Source: Arenibacter algicola (GTDB taxonomy: Bacteria; Bacteroidota; Bacteroidia; Flavobacteriales; Flavobacteriaceae). From it: a DNA stretch of 64,000 nt. The notes beneath the pieces are model-generated. The model did not search any database, was not told where the DNA came from, and saw only the letters and a list, made by a program, of their open reading frames with translations. Both the position numbers and the translations under genes were made by a program. Shown one piece after another: positions 35,558 through 45,400 of this stretch; the stretch's first letter is position 1; each line of letters starts with the position of its first letter. The DNA is taken from the NCBI RefSeq assembly GCF_000733925.1, contig NZ_JPOO01000001.1:434001-498000 (forward strand). Reading direction: 5' to 3'.

Positions 35558-35953
35558 ATGACGATTAATACCATATGCATAATTGATGATGATCCTATAT
35601 TTGTTTTTGGCTCCAAGATACTTTTAAGGAACAATAGTTTCGCTTCGGATTATCTGATCTGTCAAAATGGGAAAGAGGCTTTGGATGTAATAACGCCTTT
35701 AATAGAATCTGAAGAGAGCTTGCCGGAGGTTATTTTTTTGGACTTGAACATGCCCATTATGGATGGGTGGGAGTTCTTGGACGAGTTTGGTAAATTATCC
35801 GAGGAAAATAATATTAGGATATATATTTTAAGTTCTTCTGTAGATTCTAGGGATATAGAGCGCGCCAAGAATTATGGTATGGTCAATGGTTTTATAGCCA
35901 AGCCACTGACAGATGCCAAAATTAAGGAATTGGCTCAGGAAATTGAAGGGTAG
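35558..35953 (+). CDS. Single-domain (receiver-only) response regulator
   Basis: The 131-residue protein is a complete CheY-like receiver with nothing after it. The acidic pocket is D10-D12 (CIIDDDP), the phosphorylated residue is D62 in FLDLNMP, the switch serine lies in YILSSSVD (S92-S93) and the lysine is K115 in IAKPLTD. All needed residues are present. It lacks a DNA-binding or enzyme domain, so it would act by protein contact or pass phosphate onward. It is encoded just after the multi-PAS kinase, and this type is common in Bacteroidota beside such kinases. The 195-bp gap holds A/T-rich sequence only. The gap after it (35954-36188) shows nothing notable. Confidence 0.92.
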   Translation: MTINTICIIDDDPIFVFGSKILLRNNSFASDYLICQNGKEALDVITPLIESEESLPEVIFLDLNMPIMDGWEFLDEFGKLSEENNIRIYILSSSVDSRDIERAKNYGMVNGFIAKPLTDAKIKELAQEIEG

Positions 35954-36188
35954 CGATTCTTATTGACTTCTAGTTTTGCTGCACTATAACGGCATGGCTC
36001 ATTTTGCGTGGTCTTAACTTTTGGCCTGTTCCTGTTGACGTTAATGCTGGAATATCCTCCAAATATATAAAGTACTGTTATGTTGGTCTGTTTTTTGCCA
36101 AATAAATATTAATCCATTAGTATTTTAAATACCTCTGTATTAATTTAGTGGCCTTGTCAAAATTTCAGAATACAAACCACCAATATTA

Positions 36189-38429
36189 ATGAGATTATCA
36201 TTTTGTTTATTCTTTTCTCTTTCGCTTATCGTTTTTTCATGTAAACCGTCTTTCAATGAGCCCCAGATTTCACTGGAGGATTATAGGGTAGAAGAAGGTT
36301 TTGAATTGGAGATGGTGGCTTCCGAACCCCTTTTGACGGCTCCGGTAGCTATAGATTTCGATACTAAAGGACGCATATGGGTCGCTGAAATGGCGGGATT
36401 TATGGTTAATTTGGAAGGTGATGATGAGGATTTGCCCAGCGGGTCCATTAAAATTCTGGAAGATCTTAATAATGATGGTATTATGGACCATGCCAAGACA
36501 TTTTTGGATAGTTTGGTAATGCCAAGGGCTTTGGCGCTCGTTTATGGCGGGTTGCTTTACGCAGAATCCCCTAATCTTTGGTTTGTTGAGATTGAGGATG
36601 ATAAACCGGTAAATAGGGTGTTGGTAGATTCTCTTTATGCTACTGTGGGCAACCCTGAACATCAACCCAATGGCTTAATGATGAATTTGGATAATTGGAT
36701 CTATAATGCCAAATCCAATTTCAGATACCAACGTAAAGACGGAGTGTGGAAAAAGGAACCTACAACCAACAGAGGGCAATGGGGTATTTCCCATGATAAT
36801 TTTGGAAGGCTTTATTACAACAATAATTCTACCCAACTTTTGGGCGATCATATACTTCCCAATAGATTGGTCCGCAATAAATATTTTATTCCCAGAAAGG
36901 GGGTCGATGAAACCTTGACCAAGGATAATCGGGTTTATCCCTTGCATGCGGCATCTGTGAATCGAGGATATGAAGAGGGGGTTTTAAACCAGGACAGTCT
37001 CTTGGTCAATGTTACGGCGGCCTGTGGGCCATTGGTCTACAGGGGAGGAATGTTCCCGGCCGATTATGATCAAAATGTCTTTGTTTGTGTTCCTGAGGCC
37101 AATCTGATAAAAAGAAATATCCTATCCTTTTATGGAGATCGTGTTGAGGCCAAACAAGCCTGGCAGGGAAAAGAATTTTTGGCATCTACGGATGAAGGTT
37201 TCCGGCCTGTGAATTTGTCCAACGGGCCCGATGGTAATATGTATGTGGTAGATATGCACAGAGGTGTAATTCAACATTATGCATTTTTGAGCCCTTATTT
37301 AAAGAAGATATCGGCAGAGAAGAAATTGGATACCATTCTAGATTATGGAAGGATATTACGGGTTCGGTCTAAGGACAAGCTGGCAAGGGAAATTCCTGAC
37401 CTGGAGACTTTACCTGCACCCCGATTGTTGGATTTTTTGAAGGATTCCAATGGTTGGATACGGGATAGGGCCCAACAATATCTGATTCATAAAAATGATA
37501 AAGGCGTTTTGCCCGGACTCAAAGAAATGGCTTTGGACAACAAAAGCCCTTTGGCACAATTACACGCGCTTTATGTCTTAAAAGGCCTTAATGTACTATC
37601 TTTCGACTTCCTGCAGCAATTGGCCATAAGTGGTGGTCCCGAAGCTACAGCGCATGCTTTGGTCCTAATGGAGGATTATGCCTCTGAAAAAAATGTTCCC
37701 AAAGCAAAAGATCTTTTTGCCGAACTGTTGAACAGGAATGAACCCATGTTGGATCTATATCTGTCCACAACGTTGGGCATCTGGGCCAAATATGATCAAG
37801 AAGTGTTTTTTTCTTTTATTTATGATCTGTCCTCTAAATATAAAGATAATGTTATAGTTCAAGAAGCTATACTAAGTGGTTCCGAAGGAGTTATGTCGGC
37901 TTTGAAGTTAAAGTTGGAGGAGAAGGACAATTTGAAGAATATGGACCTTGATGTATTGGCGGCGGCAAGTTTGGAAAGGCAAGAAAACAATAGACCTAAT
38001 TACATTTATTCAACCCAGATTGCACGGGCAGATTCTAGAACCAATGGAGCCATACTTTTTCGACAAATATGTGCCTCCTGCCATTCCAGTAGTGGTGAAG
38101 GTATCCGTGGATTGGCACCGCCATTGGTTGGGTCCGAGTATATTTCCAACCATTTGGAACAATTAGGGCTTATTATTCTTCACGGACTAAAGGGGCCATT
38201 GCTTATCAATGGGGAGGTATATGATAACAACCATCAAATGCCAGGCCTGAAGTACAATAAAAGTCTTTCGGATAAGGATATTTCGGATATAATATCCTAT
38301 GTGACCAATGCATTTTCGGTTAACCCAAAAGGATTGAAGCCGGAAAAAATAAAGGAATTAAGAGGTGTTTCCTCTAAAGATGGTATGGAATATACCGAAA
38401 AGGAATTGTTCGAACAGATTGGAAAATAA
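36189..38429 (+). CDS. Exported lipoprotein: beta-propeller dehydrogenase-like, HEAT region and cytochrome c domain
   Basis: This 746-residue lipoprotein has lipidation at about C18 (LIVFSCKPS). Residues about 30-390 form a beta-propeller of the membrane-bound/PQQ-type dehydrogenase class (EEGFELEMVASEPLLTAPVAIDFD, IWVAEMAGF, GRILRVRSKDK). Residues about 395-600 look like HEAT-type helical repeats. A c-type cytochrome domain ends the protein, with heme attachment at C628, C631 and H632 (CASCH) and a likely axial methionine at M684. The layout matches the Planctomycete/Bacteroidota 'PVC-type heme-binding' group. It may oxidise a sugar or sugar acid outside the inner membrane and pass electrons to the respiratory chain, but the substrate is unknown. 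uxaC follows 78 bp later on the same strand. Confidence 0.83.
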   Translation: MRLSFCLFFSLSLIVFSCKPSFNEPQISLEDYRVEEGFELEMVASEPLLTAPVAIDFDTKGRIWVAEMAGFMVNLEGDDEDLPSGSIKILEDLNNDGIMDHAKTFLDSLVMPRALALVYGGLLYAESPNLWFVEIEDDKPVNRVLVDSLYATVGNPEHQPNGLMMNLDNWIYNAKSNFRYQRKDGVWKKEPTTNRGQWGISHDNFGRLYYNNNSTQLLGDHILPNRLVRNKYFIPRKGVDETLTKDNRVYPLHAASVNRGYEEGVLNQDSLLVNVTAACGPLVYRGGMFPADYDQNVFVCVPEANLIKRNILSFYGDRVEAKQAWQGKEFLASTDEGFRPVNLSNGPDGNMYVVDMHRGVIQHYAFLSPYLKKISAEKKLDTILDYGRILRVRSKDKLAREIPDLETLPAPRLLDFLKDSNGWIRDRAQQYLIHKNDKGVLPGLKEMALDNKSPLAQLHALYVLKGLNVLSFDFLQQLAISGGPEATAHALVLMEDYASEKNVPKAKDLFAELLNRNEPMLDLYLSTTLGIWAKYDQEVFFSFIYDLSSKYKDNVIVQEAILSGSEGVMSALKLKLEEKDNLKNMDLDVLAAASLERQENNRPNYIYSTQIARADSRTNGAILFRQICASCHSSSGEGIRGLAPPLVGSEYISNHLEQLGLIILHGLKGPLLINGEVYDNNHQMPGLKYNKSLSDKDISDIISYVTNAFSVNPKGLKPEKIKELRGVSSKDGMEYTEKELFEQIGK

Positions 38430-38507
38430 CCTAAGGGATTTTATCTGTTTTCTTGAACAAAGAAAGTGTTAGGGTAAAATAAAATTTAAATTAAATTCGG
38501 TAGTAAG

Positions 38508-39917
38508 ATGAAGACTTTTATTAATGATGATTTTCTATTGCAGAGCGACTTTGCCAAAACCTTGTATCACAATTATGCAAAGGAATTGCCCATAATTGAT
38601 TATCACAATCACTTGCCGCCCCAGGAGATTGATGGGAACCGGATTTTTGAAAACATCAGTCAAGCTTGGTTGGCAGGGGATCATTATAAATGGCGTGCCA
38701 TGCGGGCTTTTGGGATAGATGAACGCTATATCACCGGTAATGCTACGGACAAGGACAAGTTTCTTAAATGGGCCGAAACAGTGCCTTATACCGTAAGAAA
38801 CCCTTTGTACCATTGGACCCATTTGGAACTTCAGCGCTATTTTGGGGTACAGGAGTTGTTGGGGCCAGAGAATGCGGAGGAAATATATGAGCGTACTTCG
38901 GCAATGTTACAGCAAAGTTCCCACAATACCGTGGGATTATTGCAACAGCAAAAAGTAGAGTCCCTGTGTACTACAGACGAATCTATAGATTCCCTTCAAT
39001 TTCATAAAAACATTAAGCAAAAAGGGATTTCGCCTAAAGTATTTCCAACCTTCCGCCCGGATAAGACGTTTGCCATAGAACAGGGTAGTACCTATGTTGC
39101 CTATATGGAAAAATTGGGTCAGGCTGCGAACGTTAATATTACTTCGTATAAGGATTTGTTGGCAGCTTTAGAAAAACGAGTTGACTATTTTCATGAACAG
39201 GGTGGTAGGCTTGCGGATCATGGATTGGAACAACTCTATTATTTTAAGGAAGGTACCTATAATGCCGAAAGTTTGTTTAAAAAAGCTTTGGATGGTAAAA
39301 CTCTTGTTGTGGAAGAAGTCCAATATTTCAAGGCACAGGTGTTGCTATTTTTAGGAAGATGTTATCACAAAAAAGGATGGGTGCAGCAATTCCATATTGG
39401 GGCTATCCGTGATAATAACAAAAGGCTATTGTCCAAATTGGGCCCGGATACCGGTTTCGATTCTATAGGCGATTTTTCACAGGCACGTGCATTGAGTGGT
39501 TTCTTGAACGAACTGGACGGGACGGATCAATTGGCAAAAACCATAATCTATAACCTTAATCCTGCCGATAATGAAGTAATAGCTTCTATGGTAGGTAATT
39601 TTAATGACGGAACCGTTAAGGGAAAGGTGCAGTTCGGTTCAGGTTGGTGGTTTCTGGATCAGAAAGACGGAATGGAAAAACAAATGAATGCCCTATCCAA
39701 TATGGGCCTTTTAAGCTGTTTTGTGGGAATGCTGACCGATTCCAGGAGCTTTTTATCCTTTCCAAGACACGAATATTTTAGAAGGATCTTATGCAATCTA
39801 ATTGGCAATGATGTTGTAAATGGCGAGTTGCCGACAGATGAAAAGTTATTGGGTAAAATTGTGTCCGATATATCCTATTACAACGCCAAGAACTACTTCG
39901 ATTTTAATAAGCCGTAA
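38508..39917 (+). CDS. uxaC: Glucuronate/galacturonate isomerase UxaC
   Basis: UxaC isomerises D-glucuronate to D-fructuronate and D-galacturonate to D-tagaturonate. The 469-residue enzyme is of normal length, an amidohydrolase-fold TIM barrel. The N-terminal metal motif is visible as DYHNHLPPQEI (H33, H35). Further family marks are QFHIGAIRDNNKRLLSKLGPDTGFDS and the C-terminal FVGMLTDSRSFLSFPRHEYFRRILC. It works in the cytoplasm. The next two enzymes, a reductase and UxuA, lie 12 kb further on beyond the second SusC/SusD group, so the route is split over several transcripts. It is followed directly by a repetitive tract. Confidence 0.96.
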   Translation: MKTFINDDFLLQSDFAKTLYHNYAKELPIIDYHNHLPPQEIDGNRIFENISQAWLAGDHYKWRAMRAFGIDERYITGNATDKDKFLKWAETVPYTVRNPLYHWTHLELQRYFGVQELLGPENAEEIYERTSAMLQQSSHNTVGLLQQQKVESLCTTDESIDSLQFHKNIKQKGISPKVFPTFRPDKTFAIEQGSTYVAYMEKLGQAANVNITSYKDLLAALEKRVDYFHEQGGRLADHGLEQLYYFKEGTYNAESLFKKALDGKTLVVEEVQYFKAQVLLFLGRCYHKKGWVQQFHIGAIRDNNKRLLSKLGPDTGFDSIGDFSQARALSGFLNELDGTDQLAKTIIYNLNPADNEVIASMVGNFNDGTVKGKVQFGSGWWFLDQKDGMEKQMNALSNMGLLSCFVGMLTDSRSFLSFPRHEYFRRILCNLIGNDVVNGELPTDEKLLGKIVSDISYYNAKNYFDFNKP

Positions 39918-40202
39918 GCAATAGATATTAGATGCTAGATATTAGACTAGATATTAGAATTGAGATATTAGAAATGAGATGCTAGATGCTGGATTCTAGA
40001 AGTTAGATATAGATTCTTGACGTTAGACTTTAGATACTAGAATTTAGCATTAGACTCACTTTAAACTTTATGACTTTCAACATTAAACCTGAAACTTTTT
40101 CCCTGCCAACTGCCACTGCCTACTGAATACTCTTCAATCTCAATACTCAATACTATGTACTCAATACTAAGCTGAACTTTCAACATTATGACTTTCAACT
40201 TT
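39918..40202. repeat. Degenerate short-period repeat tract between convergent genes
   Basis: The first part (39918-40057) is built from variants of AGATATTAG, which occurs exactly at 39923, 39937, 39949 and 39963, mixed with ATGCTAGA and TTAGACT. The second part (40058-40202) changes to ACTTTCAAC/ATTAAAC-type units, then CTGCCAACTGCCACTGCC, then CTCAATACTCAATACTATGTACTCAATACT, then ACTTTCAAC again. It has no reading frame. It fills the gap between uxaC (plus) and the ThuA gene (minus). Confidence 0.75.
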
Positions 40203-40219
40203 TAACAAGTTCCTGCCCA

Positions 40220-41137
40220 CTAATTTACCCCGATTGGGCTATCGTCACATATCAGATCACCTACCACATATTGCATGCCATCCAAGAAGAACTGAAGCAA
40301 TTCCGGATTGTCCATACTTTGGGCATTGTGGGATGGAGAGGTGTAAAATACCCTGCCTTTACCATGCCTCTTGATCCAGGAAACATATATGGTATTGTCA
40401 CTGACTGCCTTCTTAACCCCTTCCAGTTTGTCCGCTTCAATGTACAGTAGCGGTCTAAAATTATAATCGGAATAAGCATTGTTGAAGAAATAGGGCTCGT
40501 CCACATGGGTAAATCCATTTCCTTTAAAGGCCTGTACCATAGGGTGGTTTGGATTAACCTCTTTTAAGTGCATTTCCTGTTGCTTGGGGTGGTAGTCAAA
40601 GCTGCCCCCTGTCATTTTGCTAAATTCCTTGGAGTTGTTCTGTACGGTAATGGCTCCATGAAGGATCATTAAACCGCCTCCCTTGGCCACATAATCCATC
40701 AAATTATTTTCGTATTCTGCGGCCTTTATGGCAATGGAATTGTCGTCCAGGCTACTATTCTTCTTTAACAAATCCCAGAACAGGTCCCTTTTTGGCCCTG
40801 CCGGATTTGAGTTGTTCAAGATTATGGCATCGTATTGCTTTAAGTTCTTCTTCTCAAAACTGTCAATGTCCCTTGCAATGGTAACCTCAAAGGCCCCGGA
40901 TTTTGTAGCCAAAATTTTCAGCATTTCGTCATTGTGGGGAATGGTCCAATGGTAAAATCCTGTATGCTGTGAAAAGACCAATATTTTTTTTACATCGGCC
41001 TTGACCCTCGGCGCGGACGGTGCCAAAGATTCTATTTTGGAAAGCCATTGGTCGGTTATTGGAAATTCTTCTAGTCCTTGGGCGAAAATTGTGCCAACAT
41101 AAAGAAAAGTTAGTAAGGTGTAAACTGCTTTGTTCAT
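40220..41137 (-). CDS. Exported ThuA-domain protein
   Basis: This 305-residue protein has a signal peptide (MNKAVYTLLTFLYVGTIFAQ) and one ThuA domain, a class I amidotransferase-like fold, from about residue 48 to 300. Visible family segments are ILVFSQHTGFYHWTIP, YDAIILNNSNPAG, GGGLMILHGAI, NPNHPMVQAFKG and HGKGRVFYTSPSHNAQSM. ThuA takes its name from trehalose use in Sinorhizobium, where ThuA and the oxidoreductase ThuB act on 3-keto-disaccharides. Here exported Gfo/Idh/MocA proteins lie across the divergent promoter, so a role in the same oxidised-sugar route is plausible. The catalytic chemistry of this family is poorly known. The LacI gene ends nine bases before it, so the two form one operon. 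Confidence 0.85.
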   Translation of the reverse strand: MNKAVYTLLTFLYVGTIFAQGLEEFPITDQWLSKIESLAPSAPRVKADVKKILVFSQHTGFYHWTIPHNDEMLKILATKSGAFEVTIARDIDSFEKKNLKQYDAIILNNSNPAGPKRDLFWDLLKKNSSLDDNSIAIKAAEYENNLMDYVAKGGGLMILHGAITVQNNSKEFSKMTGGSFDYHPKQQEMHLKEVNPNHPMVQAFKGNGFTHVDEPYFFNNAYSDYNFRPLLYIEADKLEGVKKAVSDNTIYVSWIKRHGKGRVFYTSPSHNAQSMDNPELLQFFLDGMQYVVGDLICDDSPIGVN

Positions 41138-41146
41138 TGTAAATAA

Positions 41147-42163
41147 TTAATTAAATGTGGATTCTCTCTTTATTAATTTATGTCTAAGGGTAATGGAATT
41201 GGCGGGCTGCAAGTTGATACTGCCGTTCAACTGACTTATTACACTTTGTCCCGCCAAAATTCCCATTTCGTATCCAGGGTAATTTACGGTGGTTAAAGTA
41301 GGGGTAACCAAATCCGATATAGGGTCATTGTTAAAGCCGACTATTTTTACGTCCTGTGGAATTTTATAATTCTCTCTTTTTAATGCTTTGATGATATGGG
41401 CGGCAAAATTATCACTGGACACAAAAAGTCCGTCTACCGCATTTTTCATACTTTTTATATAATTAATCACGGAATCCACGTCATCAGGACTTAGATCGGT
41501 TTCCAAGAAATGGGTCTGGTCAAAATCAAGTTGGTGTTTCTCCATAGCGTCCTTAAACCCTTCCAGCCTGTCCAAATATACGTTACGTTTTATATTTCCG
41601 CCAACGTAAAGTAAGTTTTTGCAGCCTAATGATATCAAATGTTCCGTAGCTTCAAATCCGGCCAACCTGTTATTGATGATTATCGTGGAACAATTAGGTA
41701 AATTGTGTACCCTATCAATAAATATAAGGGGGATTTTGTTGCGGATGTAATGCGCAAAATGGTCAAAATTGGAAGTGTCGTAGGCCAACGAAACCAAAAG
41801 GGCGTCTACGCCGCTATCATATAAGGTTTTTGCGTTTATTTTTTCCTTTTCCATGGATTCCAAGGATTGACTTATGATCAAATTATAACCGGCCTCGTTC
41901 GCTATTTTTTCGATCCCCGCCAATACGGTGGACATAAATATGGAATTTAATTTAGGAACGATGACCCCTATGGTATTGGATTTCTGTTTGCTGAGGTTTA
42001 CTGCAAATTTATTGGTCTTATAGCCCAGCTCATTGGCCATTGAGATAACCCTTTCCTTGGTTTTCATACTTATTGATGGATGGTCGTTAAGACTTCGACT
42101 TACCGTTCCGGCCGAAACACCTAGCGTTTTGGCCAGATCGTATATGGTTATTTTCTTGCTCAT
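41147..42163 (-). CDS. LacI-family transcriptional regulator (second)
   Basis: This 338-residue LacI/GalR regulator has a helix-turn-helix at residues about 3-27 (ITIYDLAKTLGVSAGTVSRSL), a hinge helix with KFAVNLSKQKS, and a sugar-binding-type effector domain from about 60 to the end, including IGVIVPKLNS and KIVGFNNDPIS. It lies divergent from susC at 42448, the usual place for a pathway regulator. A CG-centred 24-bp palindrome at 42328-42351 in the shared gap is its likely operator, and a short one at 42192-42201 may serve autoregulation. The effector is probably a sugar acid or oxidised sugar. It is about as similar to the first LacI as family members usually are, not a recent copy. Confidence 0.92.
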   Translation of the reverse strand: MSKKITIYDLAKTLGVSAGTVSRSLNDHPSISMKTKERVISMANELGYKTNKFAVNLSKQKSNTIGVIVPKLNSIFMSTVLAGIEKIANEAGYNLIISQSLESMEKEKINAKTLYDSGVDALLVSLAYDTSNFDHFAHYIRNKIPLIFIDRVHNLPNCSTIIINNRLAGFEATEHLISLGCKNLLYVGGNIKRNVYLDRLEGFKDAMEKHQLDFDQTHFLETDLSPDDVDSVINYIKSMKNAVDGLFVSSDNFAAHIIKALKRENYKIPQDVKIVGFNNDPISDLVTPTLTTVNYPGYEMGILAGQSVISQLNGSINLQPANSITLRHKLIKRESTFN

Positions 42164-42191
42164 GGGTTCATCCCTGAAAATTGTTGCACAG

Positions 42192-42201
42192 GTTTCGAAA
42201 C
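42192..42201. promoter_or_regulatory. Short palindrome GTTTCGAAAC upstream of the second LacI gene
   Basis: A perfect CG-centred 10-bp palindrome, 28 bases before the LacI start codon on the minus strand. A TTCGAAACA half-match also occurs at 1431, after the first operator. It may be an autoregulatory site, but it is short enough to occur by chance. Confidence 0.3.
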
Positions 42202-42327
42202 AATATTACATAATAAAATGTATTAATTAAAACAACAACGATAATTTCGTATAAAAATATAGAATAAGTAATATATGTATATAAAAATTACACATTTGTG
42301 AGGTTAGTTGTGAAATAAAGTAATATT

Positions 42328-42351
42328 TATTACGCAATCGGTTGCGTAATA
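42328..42351. promoter_or_regulatory. CG-centred palindromic operator before second susC
   Basis: Perfect 10-base arms TATTACGCAA and TTGCGTAATA surround TCGG. The inner GCAA-TCGG-TTGC is typical of LacI-family operators. It lies 97 bases before the susC start and 165 before the divergent LacI start, so it can control both directions. Confidence 0.7.
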
Positions 42352-42447
42352 AAATGCAATTAATTAGATTTGTTCGCAATGAAGCTGTGATTTGACTCAT
42401 CACGGTGCGACTTAAATTCAATAACTACCAACTTTAAAAAATTATGT

Positions 42448-45400
42448 ATGAGAAATTTATTTAAAAAAGTTAGGTGCAGCGCTCTAATACTTATGATGCT
42501 GTTGTGCACCTTATTTTCAGCTTCTGTCTATGGACAAGATGGCTTCATGGTTTCGGGAACCGTGATTGATGATCTGGGCCTTCCCTTGCCTGGTGCATCC
42601 ATTGTTGAAAAGGGAACGACCAACGGCGTAGTTTCCGATTTTGATGGAAACTTTAGCTTTGAGGTGGCCAATCCGAACGCCACATTGACCATTAGCTATG
42701 TTGGTTTCGAAACTCAGGAAGTGCCCATAAATGGTAATTCTGTATTAAATGTCACCATGCAAGCCACGGCTTCTACCTTGGACGAGGTGGTTTTGGTGGG
42801 TTACGGTGCGGTGAAAAAGAAAGATCTTACCGGAGCAATTTCACAAGTGGATGCCGATGCACTTTCCGATCAATCTACGAACTCGGTTACCGATGTGTTG
42901 AGAGGTAATGTAGCTGGTCTTAGTATCGGACTTTCTGCCTCTCCAAAAGGCACCAGTCAAATTAGGATTCGTGGTAACAATAGTCTTAGTGCCGGGTCTA
43001 GTCCTTTGATAGTTGTGGACGGAATGATATATAATGGAGACTTGTCCGATATAGCTCCCGCAGATATTGATAAACTGGATGTTATGAAAGATGCCAGTTC
43101 TGCTGCCGTTTATGGGGCCAGAGGAGCCAGCGGCGTAATTTTGGTCACCACCAAAAGAGGTACTAGCGATAAGCCAACTATTAATATTAATACCAGTGTT
43201 GGGATAGCAACGGATGCCTATAAGGAAAGACCTTATGATGCCCAGGGTTACGCAGACTGGAGAACAGATGTATTTAAAAGTATTAACCCGCAGAACACCA
43301 TTGACGATCCAGGAAGATATGATAATCCCAATAACTTGCCGGCCGGGGTAACCTTGGATCAATGGCTGGCCTATGATGGGTCTGCCGGAGACCCTACAAG
43401 GGCTTGGCTGAACAGGATAGGATTTCAGGATGTGGAAATAGAAAACTATTTGGCCGGTAACAGCATTAACTGGTACGACCGAATTATGCAGACTGGATTT
43501 CGTAACGATATCAACACTAGTATCTCCGGACGAAATGGTGGGTTGAACTACTATTGGTCCATTGGCCGTACTTCCAACGAGGGTATAGTAAACGGTGAAA
43601 AGTTTGAGGCTCTACGTTCGCGCTTAAATTTGGATGCTAAAATTACGGATTGGTTAACCGTAGGTATGAATACCCAATTTGCCAAGCGTAATGAAGGTTT
43701 TATTGCGGCAGATAGAGGTCAAATTGAAAGATCTTCACCTTGGGGTTCTGAATTTGACGATGAGGGAAATATCCGTCTAAGCCCTCAGGATGACAATGGA
43801 GCAGGGGCGGTTAACGCATTTTTGGCTCAAAAATTTAATGATCGCATAGACTTGGATCATACATTTAATTCAAGGGTGTATGCCAAGATTAAGTTGCCAT
43901 TGGGCTTTTCATATGAAGTGGGGTATACCAACCGCTTGGAATTTCAAGAATATTACAACCATGCCATGGCAGCTAGTCCACAAAACGTAGTAGGTTCGGC
44001 AGAGAGACAAGTGACCAAGATCAATGAATGGCAATTGGACAACATTTTGCGTTGGGATAAGACCATTGACAAGCATTCTTTTAATTTGATGTTTTTGGTG
44101 TACGGCGAAAAATATCAAAGTTATTTCACCCGGGCCAGGGCAAACACCTTTGAGCCCAGTGATGCCCTAGGTTATAGTGCTTTGGAATTGGGTACGGTGC
44201 AGACGGTGGATAGTGAAGATGAAACAAGTACTGGCGATGCGGTAATGACTCGTTTGAATTACAATTACGATTCCCGTTATCTTCTTACCCTGACAATGCG
44301 TAGGGATGGTTACTCTGCCTTTGGAGAAACCAATAAGAGGGCATATTTTCCATCAATAGCCGGGGCTTGGACCATTTCCAATGAATCTTTTTTTAATTCG
44401 GAATTTGTTAACTTCCTTAAACTTAGATTGTCTTACGGGGAGAATGGGAACCGTGATATTGGTAGGTTTACAGCCTTATCTAGGTTAAATGCCAATAAAT
44501 ATCTAAATGTTGATGCCGGTGGAAATGTTATAACCGTACCAACTTTTGATAACGGAACCCAAGAAAATACCGAGTTAAGATGGGAACGTACCAAGGCGAC
44601 CAATTTAGGATTGGACTTTAGTTTGGCCAACGGAATTGTTGAAGGTTCCATTGAGGCCTACCAGAATATTACCAACGATCTTATTGTTACCAGGCAGTTA
44701 CCGAATATTATAGGTTTTAATAATGTGACCACCAATTTAGGTGAGATAGAAAACAAAGGGTTGGAGTTTACCTTGGCCACGCAAAATATCAATAGGGAGA
44801 ATTTTCAATGGAATACCAATTTCAATTTCTCATTGAACAGGAATAAGATCAGGAAATTGTACGGTGATCTGGACGAAAATGGGGAGGAACTGGATGATAT
44901 TACAAACCAACGCTTTATAGGGCAGGCCACAGACGTTATTTGGGGTCAGGAAGCCATAGGTATCTGGCAGACAAATGAGGCTGCTGAAGCCGCCGAATAT
45001 GGTGTTTTCCCGGGGGATTGGAAAATAAATGATGTGGATAATAGTGGGGACTTCACCGTGGAGGATAATGTTTTCCAGGGTCATAGATCACCGCGATTCA
45101 GTTGGGCCATGTCCAACAGGTTTACCATGTTGAAGAATTTCGATTTTTCCTTTGAGGTGTATTCCAATTGGGGGCAAAAGAGGGTATTTAATGAGGCAAA
45201 AAACAGAAACGGTTTTATCGATAGGACCAATTCCATACAAACACCTTACTGGACGCCTGAAAACCCTATAAATGATTATGCCAGATTGTTTTCCAGTGAT
45301 GGTAGTTCCAATTTTTCGATCTGGAGAGATGCTTCATTTATTCGATTAAGTAATATTACCATTGCGTATAGATTTCCAAAACCCTTTCTTGAAAAGTTGT

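Noticed and set aside
39918..40202. CRISPR array
   Set aside because: The repeats are short, degenerate and of several kinds, with no constant repeat-spacer spacing and no cas genes.
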